Source of the DNA: Comamonas fluminis
GTDB lineage: Bacteria > Pseudomonadota > Gammaproteobacteria > Burkholderiales > Burkholderiaceae_C
Length of the DNA stretch: 64,000 bases
Reading direction: 5' to 3'
Assembly: GCF_019186805.1 (NCBI RefSeq)
Contig: NZ_CP066783.1
Span: 3,547,501 to 3,611,500 of the forward strand
The notes under the pieces are model-generated. The model was given only the letters and a program-made list of their open reading frames with translations. It ran no database searches and was not told where the DNA came from. Position numbers and translations under genes: made by a program. Positions 43,206 through 53,009 of this stretch are shown one piece after another. Position 1 is the stretch's first letter. Each line of letters opens with the position of its first letter.

Positions 43206-43549
43206 CACACCAAGACCAGGCCGATACCCTGTCCGGATGGGATTCGCCCGACTGCAGTGATGTGTGCGAAATGGCGGAGTTTCGGCTGTACGTGAGCACG
43301 GTATCCCCACTGTCTTCGCGTGCCATCGTCAATGCACGGCAGTTTCTGAATGCGCACCTGCCTGGCTCCTATCAATTGACGGTGCTCGATATCGCCAAAC
43401 ATGTTCTGGAAGCCAAGCGCGATCAGGTGATTGCCTCGCCCACGCTGGTGCGCAGCTCACCCTTGCCCAGTCGCCGCGTCGTCGGCGATCTTTCGGATGT
43501 TGTGCGCATGCGCGACTGGTTCTGCCTGCAAGCCCCCTCGACTCCATGA
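43202..43549 (+). CDS. KaiB-type protein, divergent second copy
   Basis: A 115-residue paralogue of the preceding KaiB, overlapping it by 4 nt. Preserved parts are FRLYVSTVSPLSSRAIVNARQFLNAH, YQLTVLDIAKHVLEAKRDQVIASPTLVR and RRVVGDLSDVVRMRDWF. The C-terminal GLDI motif of canonical KaiB is replaced and the 'K-N-P-x-L-A' loop is changed, so it has probably diverged in partner choice. It overlaps the histidine kinase start by 4 nt. It may link KaiC to the kinase, as in other proteobacterial kai loci. Confidence 0.92.
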   Translation: MTHQDQADTLSGWDSPDCSDVCEMAEFRLYVSTVSPLSSRAIVNARQFLNAHLPGSYQLTVLDIAKHVLEAKRDQVIASPTLVRSSPLPSRRVVGDLSDVVRMRDWFCLQAPSTP

Positions 43550-45873
43550 TGTATCCCGGAACTACCGCGAAGGCTGCAGCCTCCCCCGATATCGCTGCAC
43601 TGACCTCCGAGAATCAGGAACTACGTCTGCGTCTGCGCGAGCTGGAAGACACGCTGGGCGCCATCCGCGCCGGCGAAGTAGATGCACTGGTGGTCAACGA
43701 CGACATCTTCATTCTGGAAAGCGCCAGCGCCACTGGCAATCGTCTACGCCAGGATGTGCTGCTGCAGATGAAAGATGCGGTCTTTGCATTTGACTGCGAT
43801 GACCAGCTCATTTTTTTGAACCAGTCTGCCGAGCAGCTCTATGGCCTGAAGGCCAATGAAGTTCTGGGCTGCTGCAAAGCCAGCCTCTACACCGAACTGC
43901 AGGACAAGGGACATCCCCCTCAGCCAGAGAGGCGGATGAAGCCAGTGGCCGAAAGCGAGTCAGCAGCCCCCCCGCAGCGCTTTGACAGCTTTGCCATTCA
44001 CCGCTTGCACAATGGCTCATCGCTGTATGTGGAGCAAAGCATCTCCATGCTGCTGGACAAGGCCCAGCAGATTTTTGGCACGCTGATTGTGGTGCGTGAT
44101 GTCACAGAGTCACGCCAAGCCGCCATTCGCCGGGATGCTTTCGCTCGCCTTGGCGAATCTCTGCGCGACCTCGACACCCCTTTAGATGTGGGCTACCGCT
44201 CGGCCCAGATGCTTGGCGAAACACTGGGCCTGCTGCGCGCGGGCTTTGTACGGTTTACGCAACCAGACAACTCCTTGCTCGTAGCCTGCGAATGGCTTTC
44301 TGCAGAGGCCAGCTCTATTGTCGGGCGCATTTTTGCTGACGATTTTGTGGACCTTATCGCTGAACTGGAGCACCGCGCCACCATCAGCATCAACGATGTC
44401 AGCACCGACCCTCGCACCCGCCATGTCGCCCCCATGCTGGCAGACATGAGAATCGGTGCCATGGTGTGCATTCCCTACCTGCACAACGGTCAGCTGTACG
44501 CGGTTCTCTTTCTTCACGATACCCAGGTGCGCAACTGGACGGATGCAGAACTGTCCTTTATCAACGAAGTGGCCGAACGCACGCAGATTGCCGTGGAACG
44601 TGTCAACAGCGCCACCGCATTGCGCTACAGCGAAGCGCGGCTGCGCGAAGTCAACGAGAGTCTGGAAGCGACCGTACAGGCACGCACACAGGAGCTGATC
44701 GGAGCACAGGAAGCTCTGCGCCAATCCCAGAAAATGGAGGCCGTTGGGCAACTGACCGGCGGCATTGCCCACGACTTCAACAACCTTCTCGCAGGCATGA
44801 GCGTGAGCCTGGAGCTGGTTCGCCGCCGCGTGCAGCAGGCCCGTTATGGTGATATCGACCGCTATCTGGACATGGGCAGCGAAGGCATCAAGCGTGCGGC
44901 ATCGCTCACCCAGCGGCTGCTGGCCTTTGCGCGCCGACAAACGCTGGACCCAAGACCCACCGACATTAATCGCCTGGTCTCGGGAATGCAGGAACTGATA
45001 GAGCGCTCCATCGGCCCCAATGTCTCACTCGCTGTGGCCGGTGCGCAGGACTTGTGGATCACCCGTATCGACGGGCCGCAGCTGGAAAATGCCCTGCTCA
45101 ATCTCTGCATCAATGCCCGCGATGCCATGGCCCCCGCAGGTGGAAAACTGGTCATAGAGACCAGCAACAAACACCTGGACAGCCTGGCCGCGGCCACCCA
45201 CGAACTGCAGCCAGGTCAGTATGTGGCACTGAGCGTGACCGATACCGGGGTGGGCATTCCCAAGGATTTGATCAACCGCATCTTTGATCCGTTCTTCACC
45301 ACCAAGCCTACAGGTCAGGGCACAGGTCTGGGCCTATCGATGGTGTACGGCTTTGTGCGTCAATCAGGCGGCGAAATACGCGTGTACTCCGAGCCCGGAC
45401 AGGGCACGACGATGCGCATGTACTTTCCGCGCCATTTCAGCGAGGACGATTTTATGGAGAACACCCGCAACACCAGCGTTGTGCCAGATGGAGCAGGCAA
45501 GCGCATCATGCTCATTGATGACGAAGCCACCATCCGCACGCTGATTGCCGAAGAACTGCGCGATGCAGGCTATGTGGTCACGACCGCCGAAGACGGCCCA
45601 TCTGCGCTGCGCATTCTGGAAGGGCCGATCGAGATCGACCTGCTCATTACCGACGTGGGCCTGCCCGGTGGCCTGAACGGCCGTCAAGTGGCAGATGCCG
45701 CGCGCGTCAAACGCACCGATCTGAAAGTGCTGTTCATCACCGGCTATGCAGAGACCGCCGCCGTGGGCAATGGCCTGCTGGCCCCTGGCATGCATGTGCT
45801 GACCAAGCCGTTCGAAATTGCCGAGCTGGCTGACAAGATCAAGGTATTGATCAGCGATGACAGCCCGCAGTGA
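43546..45873 (+). CDS. Hybrid histidine kinase (PAS-GAF-HisKA-HATPase-REC) of the kai operon
   Basis: A 775-residue soluble sensor kinase with no transmembrane helices. A short N-terminal coiled coil ([19 protein letters not shown]) leads to PAS (about 65-190), GAF (about 200-345), a second coil, HisKA with H409 in [13 protein letters not shown], HATPase motifs ([24 protein letters not shown]) and a C-terminal receiver with acceptor D703 in [11 protein letters not shown]. The H-D-F-N-N box is typical of the family that phosphorylates its own or a partner receiver. Coupled by a 4-nt overlap to the second kaiB, it is the likely output of the clock-like module. No DNA-binding response regulator is adjacent. 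Confidence 0.93.
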   Translation: MMYPGTTAKAAASPDIAALTSENQELRLRLRELEDTLGAIRAGEVDALVVNDDIFILESASATGNRLRQDVLLQMKDAVFAFDCDDQLIFLNQSAEQLYGLKANEVLGCCKASLYTELQDKGHPPQPERRMKPVAESESAAPPQRFDSFAIHRLHNGSSLYVEQSISMLLDKAQQIFGTLIVVRDVTESRQAAIRRDAFARLGESLRDLDTPLDVGYRSAQMLGETLGLLRAGFVRFTQPDNSLLVACEWLSAEASSIVGRIFADDFVDLIAELEHRATISINDVSTDPRTRHVAPMLADMRIGAMVCIPYLHNGQLYAVLFLHDTQVRNWTDAELSFINEVAERTQIAVERVNSATALRYSEARLREVNESLEATVQARTQELIGAQEALRQSQKMEAVGQLTGGIAHDFNNLLAGMSVSLELVRRRVQQARYGDIDRYLDMGSEGIKRAASLTQRLLAFARRQTLDPRPTDINRLVSGMQELIERSIGPNVSLAVAGAQDLWITRIDGPQLENALLNLCINARDAMAPAGGKLVIETSNKHLDSLAAATHELQPGQYVALSVTDTGVGIPKDLINRIFDPFFTTKPTGQGTGLGLSMVYGFVRQSGGEIRVYSEPGQGTTMRMYFPRHFSEDDFMENTRNTSVVPDGAGKRIMLIDDEATIRTLIAEELRDAGYVVTTAEDGPSALRILEGPIEIDLLITDVGLPGGLNGRQVADAARVKRTDLKVLFITGYAETAAVGNGLLAPGMHVLTKPFEIAELADKIKVLISDDSPQ

Positions 45874-45907
45874 GGTCGTGACACAGCAAACTTGCCAGCA
45901 CACCCAC

Positions 45908-46861
45908 TCAATGCGGCTGAGCCAGCCCCTCTCTCACCGTGGGGTAGTTCAGCTGCAGCTTCAGCTCTCGCTTGAGTCGCTGGTTGCTCAGGCGGCGTGA
46001 CTCGCTCATGAAGCTCAGCAGCATCGCAGGCAGCTCTGCGACAGCCTGTTGCCTGCTGATACGCGCTGGCCTGGCCAGCCCATAGAGATCAGCGGCCAGA
46101 TCAAAGTAATCTCCCATCTTCATCTGCGTATCGTCACTGGCGTGATAGATGCGCTGCGGCTTGCCGCGCCATAAGGCCCTGATACAGATTCTGGCCAGGT
46201 CTTCCGCATGAATATGGTTGGTGTAAACATCATCCTGCGTCTGCAGCACTGGCGTGCCACGTAGCAGCCTGGCGCGCGGCGTGCCCCCTTCACGGTCCGG
46301 GGCATAAATGCCGGGAATGCGCACAATGCTGGCCACCTGCCCCTTCAGCCCTGCGTCTCTCATGCGCTGCTCGGCATCCACCCGGCGCAATGCTCTGGGT
46401 GTCGCCGGTGCCACGCTACGGGTTTCATCAATCCATTGCCCCTGGCAGTCCCCATAGACCCCGGATGTGGAGGCATAAACCAGACTGCGCGGCAGCCGCC
46501 CAAGTAGCAGGGAAGCGAGCAAGAACCGGCTTCTGTCATCACGCTGCCAGCCAGCCTCGCCTTCCTGCAAACTGGGAGGAGGCGCCAGATACAGCACCCG
46601 CGTGGCCACACCGGCCAATCTGCGCAGGCTGCGCGGCTGATCCAGATCACCCCATAGTGGCTGCACACAAGAGGCTTGCAGAGCAGAAAAACGGCTGCGA
46701 TCACGCACCATTGCCAGCACAGCCAGGGAGCCACCTCCCGAAGCGGCGCTGGTCAATCTGCGTGCAATGCGCCTTCCTATGTCGCCATAACCGACGATCA
46801 GCACACGTTCACGACGAAAGCGCGCTGGTAGCGCGCCCAATGGGCTTTGGTTTGAGGGCAA
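45908..46861 (-). CDS. NAD-dependent epimerase/dehydratase (YeeZ-like extended SDR)
   Basis: About 317 residues, extended SDR fold. The cofactor loop is RVLIVGYGDIGRRIAR, the catalytic Tyr is probably in VYASTSGVYGDCQG, and there is IVRIPGIYAPDREGG further on. It resembles the E. coli YeeZ-type proteins of unknown substrate. The start is uncertain: the frame is open far upstream with no good ATG; TTG 46861 is given, and the GTG/TTG codons nearer the Rossmann strand are alternatives. It is divergent from the ferredoxin reductase gene. Confidence 0.8.
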   Translation of the reverse strand: MPSNQSPLGALPARFRRERVLIVGYGDIGRRIARRLTSAASGGGSLAVLAMVRDRSRFSALQASCVQPLWGDLDQPRSLRRLAGVATRVLYLAPPPSLQEGEAGWQRDDRSRFLLASLLLGRLPRSLVYASTSGVYGDCQGQWIDETRSVAPATPRALRRVDAEQRMRDAGLKGQVASIVRIPGIYAPDREGGTPRARLLRGTPVLQTQDDVYTNHIHAEDLARICIRALWRGKPQRIYHASDDTQMKMGDYFDLAADLYGLARPARISRQQAVAELPAMLLSFMSESRRLSNQRLKRELKLQLNYPTVREGLAQPH

Positions 46862-46972
46862 AATCGGGGCCTGCTGCGTACACGGATAGAGGGGGCATTC
46901 ACGCGCTGCTGCCAGCTGCAGCCACGCCGGGTAATGCCTCCCAGTTACGCCTTCAAGGATAACCAAAACGTC

Positions 46973-48019
46973 ATGACCGAGATTGCCAACGCTTCGTTTG
47001 AAATTACCGTCCTTCCCAGTGGACGTGCTTTTGCCACGCAAGGCGCAGAGACCATTCTGTCCGCAGCCATTCGCACGGGCGTAGGCCTGCCCTATGGCTG
47101 CAAGGATGGCGCTTGTGGCTCCTGCAAATGCAAAAAGCTCAGCGGCGAAGTCAGCCACGGCACGCACTCCGACAAGGCCCTGAGCGCCGAAGAAGAAGCC
47201 AGCGGCTACGTGCTGACTTGCTGCGCCACCCCGCAAACAGATGTGGTGCTGGAATCGCGCCAGGTGACGGACGCCAGCTCTTTTCCCATCAAGAAGATGC
47301 CTGTGCGCGTCGCTGCACTGGAAAAGAAGTCGCATGACGTAATGCAAGTGCGCCTGCAACTGCCCGCCAGCGAAAAGTTCCAGTACCACGCCGGTCAGTA
47401 TGTGGAATTCATTCTGCGCGATGGCTCTCGCCGCGCATACTCCATGGCCACGGCACCCCATGTGCAGGAAACCGCGCCCGGCGTAGAGCTGCACATCCGT
47501 CACATGCCCGGCGGCAAGTTCACCGACCATGTCTTTGGCGCCATGAAGGAAAAGGAAATTCTGCGTGTGGAAGGCCCGTTCGGCAGCTTCTTCCTGCGCG
47601 AGGATTCCGACAAGCCCATCATCATGCTGGCATCCGGCACCGGCTTTGCCCCTATCAAGGCACTGATCGAGCATATGCGCCACAAGGGCATCCACCGATC
47701 CATCACCCTGTACTGGGGCGGCCGTCGCCCTTCCGACCTGTACTACGCCGACTGGATTGCCGAGCAGGCCGCCGCCATGCCGCAGCTGACCTATGTGCCC
47801 GTGATCTCCGATGCCCAGCCTGAAGACGCCTGGACAGGCCGCACCGGCTTTGTGCACCAGGCGGTTCTAGATGACTTTGCCGACCTCTCCGGCCACCAGG
47901 TCTATGCCTGTGGCGCCCCTGTGGTGGTGGACTCGGCTCGCGCCGCTTATACCAGCGAGCGAAGCCTTCCTGCAGAAGAGTTCTACGCTGACGCCTTCAC
48001 TTCCGAAGCGGACAAGTAA
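46973..48019 (+). CDS. Plant-type ferredoxin / FAD-NAD(P)H reductase (CDP-6-deoxyglucoseen reductase-like)
   Basis: A 348-residue electron-transfer protein. The N-terminal [2Fe-2S] domain has ligands in YGCKDGACGSCKCKKL and a fourth Cys in LTCCATPQ. An FAD domain follows (RRAYSMATAP) and an NAD(P) domain (MLASGTGFAPIKALIEH, ending YACGAPVVVDSAR). This layout occurs in CDP-6-deoxy-delta-3,4-glucoseen reductases and in reductases of Rieske or multicomponent oxygenases. It might serve the reductase-less Rieske oxygenase at 16576 (inference only). ATG 46973 gives the usual N-terminus; ATG 46934 is in frame. Confidence 0.92.
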   Translation: MTEIANASFEITVLPSGRAFATQGAETILSAAIRTGVGLPYGCKDGACGSCKCKKLSGEVSHGTHSDKALSAEEEASGYVLTCCATPQTDVVLESRQVTDASSFPIKKMPVRVAALEKKSHDVMQVRLQLPASEKFQYHAGQYVEFILRDGSRRAYSMATAPHVQETAPGVELHIRHMPGGKFTDHVFGAMKEKEILRVEGPFGSFFLREDSDKPIIMLASGTGFAPIKALIEHMRHKGIHRSITLYWGGRRPSDLYYADWIAEQAAAMPQLTYVPVISDAQPEDAWTGRTGFVHQAVLDDFADLSGHQVYACGAPVVVDSARAAYTSERSLPAEEFYADAFTSEADK

Positions 48020-48139
48020 TCAGCAATAGCGAGGTAAACCGGGGTGAAATCTGCCACTCACTCGGGTTTACACGCAATTTTCCTGTTTCAATAACTTATA
48101 GCTCAGGCTGGGCTGCAATTTTTTGCACAATAGTCGGCT

Positions 48140-49108
48140 ATGAACCGTAGAAACAGCCTTCTCTCGGTCATGGCGGCCGCTGCTGCCTTGGCCTCCCCCC
48201 TGTCCCAGGCCCAAGAACCCATCCGTCTGATCGTGCCTTATGCGCCCGGTGGTCCTCTGGACATCACCTCGCGCGCCCTAGCCGAGCGAGTGCGCGACTC
48301 TCTGGGCACCGTCATCATTGACAACAAGGCGGGCGCTGGCGGCAATATCGGCGCCGATGCCATTGCCAAGGCAGCCCCGGATGGCATGACCATCGGTCTG
48401 GCAGCCACCGCCACCCATGCCGTCAACCCCTGGCTCTACACCAAGATGCCCTACGACGCAGGCAAGGACTTTGCGGGCATCACCCAGATGGTTCGCGTGC
48501 CCAATGTGCTCGTCATGAACGCAGCCCGTGCCGAACAGCTCAAGATTCACAGCGTGGCAGACCTCATCAGCTACGCCAAGAGCCACCCCGGCAAGCTGAA
48601 CTACGGCAGCGGCGGCAACGGTTCTGCCGGTCACCTGGCCGGTGAAATGCTCAAGCAAAAAGCAGGCATCTTTGCACTGCACGTGCCCTATCGCGGCGCC
48701 AACCCTGCGCAGCTGGCACTGCTGTCCGGCGAAGTGGATTTCAACATCGACAACCTGGCTGCGGCGGCCCCCAACATCAAGAGCGGCAAGCTTGTAGCCC
48801 TGGCGGTGACGTCTCTGAATACCACCCCTTTGCTGCCCGGTGTTCCCGCTCTGTCCAAGACCTTCCCCGGCTTTGCCATTGACACCTGGTGGGGTCTGGT
48901 CGCACCCGCGGGCACCCCCAAGCCCGTGCTGGACAAGCTGAGCAAGGCTTTCAACGACGCGCTGCACGCGCCCGAAACCAAGACCCGCTTCAGCGCACTG
49001 ATGGCCGAACCCGTTGGCTCCACACCTGCCGAGTTCGACAAGTTCATGGCCGCCGAGCGTGCCAAGTACCAGCCCATCGTCAAGGCCTCTGGCGCCAAGG
49101 TGGACTGA
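48140..49108 (+). CDS. Bug/TctC-type binding protein
   Basis: A 322-residue periplasmic binding protein with a signal peptide (MNRRNSLLSVMAAAAALASPLSQAQ). The signatures are IRLIVPYAPGGPLDITSRALAER, IIDNKAGAGGNIGADAIAKAAPDGM and LHVPYRGANPAQLALLSGEVDFNID. No transporter or catabolic gene is adjacent, so its ligand is open. It lies 120 bp after the reductase gene; the spacing suggests an independent promoter. Confidence 0.92.
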   Translation: MNRRNSLLSVMAAAAALASPLSQAQEPIRLIVPYAPGGPLDITSRALAERVRDSLGTVIIDNKAGAGGNIGADAIAKAAPDGMTIGLAATATHAVNPWLYTKMPYDAGKDFAGITQMVRVPNVLVMNAARAEQLKIHSVADLISYAKSHPGKLNYGSGGNGSAGHLAGEMLKQKAGIFALHVPYRGANPAQLALLSGEVDFNIDNLAAAAPNIKSGKLVALAVTSLNTTPLLPGVPALSKTFPGFAIDTWWGLVAPAGTPKPVLDKLSKAFNDALHAPETKTRFSALMAEPVGSTPAEFDKFMAAERAKYQPIVKASGAKVD

Positions 49109-49136
49109 TAAAAAGTGAGCAGGAAGCCATTGCTAT

Positions 49137-50687
49137 TCAATGGCTTCCCGCCACTTTGCATTCAAGTGCTTCCGTTTTCTGTGCGCTGATGCGCCAAAGC
49201 ACCTGTCCATGGCTGACCGCCACCTGTTCAGCCTGAGCCAGAAACGGAAAGTCTTTTTCCGCATCGCTGCGCCCCACGAGCCAGGCCACAGAGTCCTGGC
49301 AGAGACTGGCGCGCACAGCATCCACCGGCAGCAATGTGGCCTGCGCCAGTACGGGGTTGAAAGCGGCTGCATCCAGCAGCTCTGTGCGCCAGTTGTCACG
49401 ATGACTCTGCCGCGCCTTCTGCCACTCATCTGCCACCTTCACGGGCCGCTTCAGCTGGGCATAAAAAGGCAGGTCGTACACATATTCCTTGAGCATATAG
49501 ACCGGCTCGTTCTGTCTGACTTGCTGCAAGGCCAGACCCAATGACCGGGCGGAATATTTCTGATTGACTGTCAGAGCGCCCACCACCACCAGTGCCATGA
49601 ATGCGCTGCACAGCACCGAGATACGCCACCATCGGCGCGCACGCTCAGACCCCATGAGTTCCAGACTCAGATCGGCCATCAGCCATGACAAGGCAGGCAC
49701 CGCAGGCATGATGTAGCCAATCAGCTTGGACTGCGGCAGCGAGAAGAACAGAACAATGCAGATGACCGTCAACCCCATCAGCAGGCGCACATCGGTCAGT
49801 ACCTGGTCAGCGCTGCGCCAGTAACTGCTGGCAGGCAGCTTCTTGATCCACAACAGGCAAGGCAGGCTGCAAACTGCCAGGGCGGCCGGATAGAACCAGA
49901 ACGGCTCGACGTTGTTGAAGCCCCCGGCAGCAAAGCGCTGAAAGTGCTGCACGATAAAAAAGTAGTGCAGAAAGCCATCAAACCTTTGCTGCATCACCAC
50001 AAACCAGGGGGCTGCAACCATCAAAAACAGCAGCAGGCCCGGCAACGAGATCAGCATCCACAAACTGCGCCAGCGGCGACGCAATACCAGCCACAGCAAT
50101 ATCACCATGGCGGGCAGCACAAAGCCAATCAAGCCTTTAGCCAGGACACCCAAAGCTGCCAGCAGATACGACAGAAGCAGTGTTTTGCTATAGTCCTGCT
50201 GCGACTCAAAACACAACACCGTATGGGCCAGGCACAGAATCGTGGCCGTAATACAGCCCGCAACCAGAGTGTCCAGATTCGCGAACTGCGCCCCCAGAAA
50301 AAACAGTGGCTGCGCCAGCAGCACCAGCAAGGCCCGGCGCGCCCTGACCGGACCGCACCAGCGCACGGTAAAAAGGTAGAGCGCAAAGGCGCCCAGAATG
50401 GCCCCCACCAGAGATCCTGCTCTTGCGGCCAAAGCGGTGTGCCCGGTCAAAGCCATGGCGGCGCCAGAGATCCAGTAGAACAGGGGCGGCTTGTGAAAAA
50501 AAGGCAGGCCGTTGAGCGTTGGCGTCAGCCAGTCGCCCGTAGCCAGCATTTCCCAGGCAACCGTGGCATAACGCCCTTCATCCGGCAGCATCAAAGGCCT
50601 GATCCAGGCGGTGCAGCACAAGCACAAGGCAATGAGCAGCAAGACTCTCCCCTTGCTCGCAAACAGTGCCTGATAAAACTTGGTCAT
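49137..50687 (-). CDS. Family 39 glycosyltransferase, ArnT-like integral membrane protein
   Basis: A 516-residue protein with about twelve transmembrane segments. The GT39/ArnT features are the periplasmic acidic loop PLMLPDEGRYATVAWEML after the first helix and the LPFFHKPPLFYWISG motif. Such enzymes transfer a sugar from an undecaprenyl carrier to lipid A or other acceptors in the periplasm. The arn genes for aminoarabinose synthesis are not nearby, so the donor is uncertain. It is convergent with the Bug gene and separated from folK by ~235 bp with a terminator. Confidence 0.88.
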   Translation of the reverse strand: MTKFYQALFASKGRVLLLIALCLCCTAWIRPLMLPDEGRYATVAWEMLATGDWLTPTLNGLPFFHKPPLFYWISGAAMALTGHTALAARAGSLVGAILGAFALYLFTVRWCGPVRARRALLVLLAQPLFFLGAQFANLDTLVAGCITATILCLAHTVLCFESQQDYSKTLLLSYLLAALGVLAKGLIGFVLPAMVILLWLVLRRRWRSLWMLISLPGLLLFLMVAAPWFVVMQQRFDGFLHYFFIVQHFQRFAAGGFNNVEPFWFYPAALAVCSLPCLLWIKKLPASSYWRSADQVLTDVRLLMGLTVICIVLFFSLPQSKLIGYIMPAVPALSWLMADLSLELMGSERARRWWRISVLCSAFMALVVVGALTVNQKYSARSLGLALQQVRQNEPVYMLKEYVYDLPFYAQLKRPVKVADEWQKARQSHRDNWRTELLDAAAFNPVLAQATLLPVDAVRASLCQDSVAWLVGRSDAEKDFPFLAQAEQVAVSHGQVLWRISAQKTEALECKVAGSH

Positions 50688-50866
50688 TCTTCACCTCGCA
50701 TCGACGAGACGAGGAGCAGTCATGACCATGCACCGGCCACAGAGCATTCGGTATTCAGCAACTCTGCCCTCGTCAATATGAGGCGCAGTATTCACACCGT
50801 GTCTGAAAAGAAGCTGAACGGGCAAAGCACGGAAAACTTTGCTGGTTTGAAAATTTCAGAAAACAA

Positions 50867-50904
50867 AAAAGCCCAAGAACAGATGAATCATGTCTTGGGC
50901 TTTT
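50867..50904 (-). terminator. Rho-independent terminator of the hda-HAD-pcnB-folK operon
   Basis: AAAAGCCCAAGA (50867-50878) pairs with TCTTGGGCTTTT (50893-50904). On the minus strand it ends in TTTTTTG, 20 nt past the folK stop. Confidence 0.92.
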
Positions 50905-50923
50905 CAAAGACACACCAGTACCT

Positions 50924-51445
50924 TCAGGCTGGTGTCTTGGGCTGCCGCCACCACTGCGGCCCCTCGCTTTGCACAATGCCCTGGCCCTGCACTTGCTGCA
51001 ACTGTGTAGAGCCTACGCACTGGGGTGCTATCTCAGCCAGCGGCACCAGCACAAAAGCGCGTTCCCACATGCGGGGATGAGGAACGGTCAGCTCTGCGGC
51101 ATCAGACTGCCAGCCTCCCCACAGCTCAATATCCAGGTCCAGCGTACGCGGCGCATTGCGGTAAGGGCGCTCGCGCCCGGCCTGCAATTCAATGGCCTGC
51201 AGCGCGTGAAGAAACTCCAGCGGCTTCTGCTGCGTCTGCACCAGCGCCACGGCATTCAGATAATCAGGCCCAGATGAGTCTATGGGGCTGGTGCTGTAGA
51301 GCGAGGACACATCCAGCAACTGCCCCCCTGGCAGCGCCGCAATCGTCTGCACCGCCCAGGCCAGAGTGCCACGCGCATCGCCCAGATTGGCTCCCAGGCC
51401 AATAGCCACCACATTGGCAGCCAGGGCAGCAGCGTGATTACTCAT
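50924..51445 (-). CDS. folK: 2-amino-4-hydroxy-6-hydroxymethyldihydropteridine pyrophosphokinase
   Basis: A 173-residue HPPK, folate pathway. It shows VAIGLGANLGDARGTL, SSLYSTSPIDSSGPDYLNAV and the ATP-binding RYRNAPRTLDLDIELWG-type segment with the HPR motif in VPHPRMWERAFVLVPL. It transfers pyrophosphate from ATP to the pterin. ATG 51445 is the start consistent with the fold and overlaps the pcnB 3' end by 8 nt, so translation is coupled. It is the last gene of the operon. Confidence 0.94.
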   Translation of the reverse strand: MSNHAAALAANVVAIGLGANLGDARGTLAWAVQTIAALPGGQLLDVSSLYSTSPIDSSGPDYLNAVALVQTQQKPLEFLHALQAIELQAGRERPYRNAPRTLDLDIELWGGWQSDAAELTVPHPRMWERAFVLVPLAEIAPQCVGSTQLQQVQGQGIVQSEGPQWWRQPKTPA

Positions 51446-53009
51446 TGCCGCCAGCAGCCGGCGCACCACCTGCAGCGGGCTTGCGGCGGCGACGGCGGCG
51501 CTTCTTGGGAGCTTCGCCACCTTCCGCCTCACCAGCGACCTGATCCAGTGGGCTGCTGTCGCCCTCGGCTTCCGCCTTTTTCTTGGCGACACGGTGTACT
51601 TTGGGTGCCGCCTGCTGCTGGCTGCGCTGGCGAGCCCGCTGCTCATCCCGCGCCTGGGCAATCAGATCATCGCGGCGGGCATCGTCGGCCTGCGAGAACT
51701 CCTGCCACCAGCTGGCCATGCTTTCCTCCACCTCACCAATGTCGGCACGCAGGCGCATGAAGTCAAAGCCTGCGCGAAAGCGCGGCTGGGCCACCATGGA
51801 ATAAGGCGTGGCACCGGTGCGCTTTTCAAAGCGCGGCTGCATGACCCAGATCTCGCGCATATCGGCTGCCAGCTTGCCACGGCCCGAAACATCGCCAATG
51901 CGCTGGTCAAACACCTCGTCAATCGACTCCTGCAGCGCGGGGAAGGGGTGATAGCCCTTGCCCAGACGCTTTTCCCAGCCAGCTTTCACGTCCTGCCACA
52001 GCACGCAGGCCAGTAAAAAGCTGGGCGCCACGGGCTTGCCTTCGGCTACACGGCGGTCGGTATCCATCAGCGCGGCCTGCACAAACGGATGGTCAGCGCG
52101 CTCCATCACCACATCCAGCAGCGGATAGATGCCGCGCGACAGGCCCAGCTCCTGCAGTTGCTTGACCGACGCAATGGCGTGCCCGGTCTGCAGCAGCTTG
52201 AGCATTTCGTCAAACAGGCGGCTTTGCGGCACTTCATGCAGCAAAGGTTCGCACTCCACCAGCGGCTTGGCTGTCTTGGCTTCCAGCTTGAAGCCTTTTT
52301 CATGCAGTTTGGCCGCAAAACGCACAGCGCGGATGATGCGCACCGGGTCCTCGCGGTAGCGAGTGGCCGGGTCGCCAATCATGCGCAGCACCTTTTTCTT
52401 GGCGTCTGCAATACCGCCGTGATAGTCGACCACGATTTGCGTCTCGGGGTCGTAATACATGGCGTTGATGGTGAAGTCACGGCGCGTGGCATCCTGATCC
52501 TGCGGGCCCCAGACGTTGTCGCGCAGCACGCGGCCGCTGGCATCCACGGCATGCTTCATGCCGGCCAACTGGGCCTTGCTGGTGCGTTCATTGCCGCTGA
52601 CCTGCTCTGCCGCGCTGTTATCCAGAAAAGCACGGAAGGTAGAGACTTCGATGACTTCGTTTTCGCGGCCACGGCCATAGACCACGTGCACGATGCGAAA
52701 GCGCTTGCCAATGATGAAGGCACGGCGAAACAGGTTCTTGACCTGCTCGGGCGTGGCGTTGGTCGCCACGTCAAAGTCCTTGGGACGCAGGCCCAGCAGC
52801 AGATCGCGCACGGCGCCGCCCACGATATAGGCCTCAAAGCCCGAGCGCTTCAGGGTCTGCACCACGTCGATGGCGCGGCGATCCACCAGATTCGGGTCAA
52901 TGCCGTGCACCTGCACTGCCACTTCATCACGTTTGCCGAACTTGGGCTTGCGCGAGCGGGGGGCTGCGGGCGCCTTGCCCAGCAGCTTGTCAATAATGTT
53001 CTTGATCAT
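51438..53009 (-). CDS. pcnB: Poly(A) polymerase I
   Basis: A 523-residue class II nucleotidyltransferase. The N-terminal NTase domain carries AYIVGGAVRDLLLGLRPKDFDVATNATPEQV with the catalytic D-x-D, then the RRDFTINAMYYD and GDPATRYREDPVRIIRAVRFAAKL motifs of PcnB/CCA enzymes. The very basic C-terminal tail with KKRRRRRRKP is typical of betaproteobacterial PcnB and helps RNA binding. It adds 3' poly(A) tails that promote RNA decay. It overlaps the HAD gene by 4 nt. Confidence 0.95.
   Translation of the reverse strand: MIKNIIDKLLGKAPAAPRSRKPKFGKRDEVAVQVHGIDPNLVDRRAIDVVQTLKRSGFEAYIVGGAVRDLLLGLRPKDFDVATNATPEQVKNLFRRAFIIGKRFRIVHVVYGRGRENEVIEVSTFRAFLDNSAAEQVSGNERTSKAQLAGMKHAVDASGRVLRDNVWGPQDQDATRRDFTINAMYYDPETQIVVDYHGGIADAKKKVLRMIGDPATRYREDPVRIIRAVRFAAKLHEKGFKLEAKTAKPLVECEPLLHEVPQSRLFDEMLKLLQTGHAIASVKQLQELGLSRGIYPLLDVVMERADHPFVQAALMDTDRRVAEGKPVAPSFLLACVLWQDVKAGWEKRLGKGYHPFPALQESIDEVFDQRIGDVSGRGKLAADMREIWVMQPRFEKRTGATPYSMVAQPRFRAGFDFMRLRADIGEVEESMASWWQEFSQADDARRDDLIAQARDEQRARQRSQQQAAPKVHRVAKKKAEAEGDSSPLDQVAGEAEGGEAPKKRRRRRRKPAAGGAPAAGGNE

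Noticed and set aside
46862..47857. N-terminal extension of the epimerase frame across the ferredoxin reductase gene
   Set aside because: The extension is antisense to a conserved reductase and encodes no known domain; the epimerase starts near its Rossmann strand.
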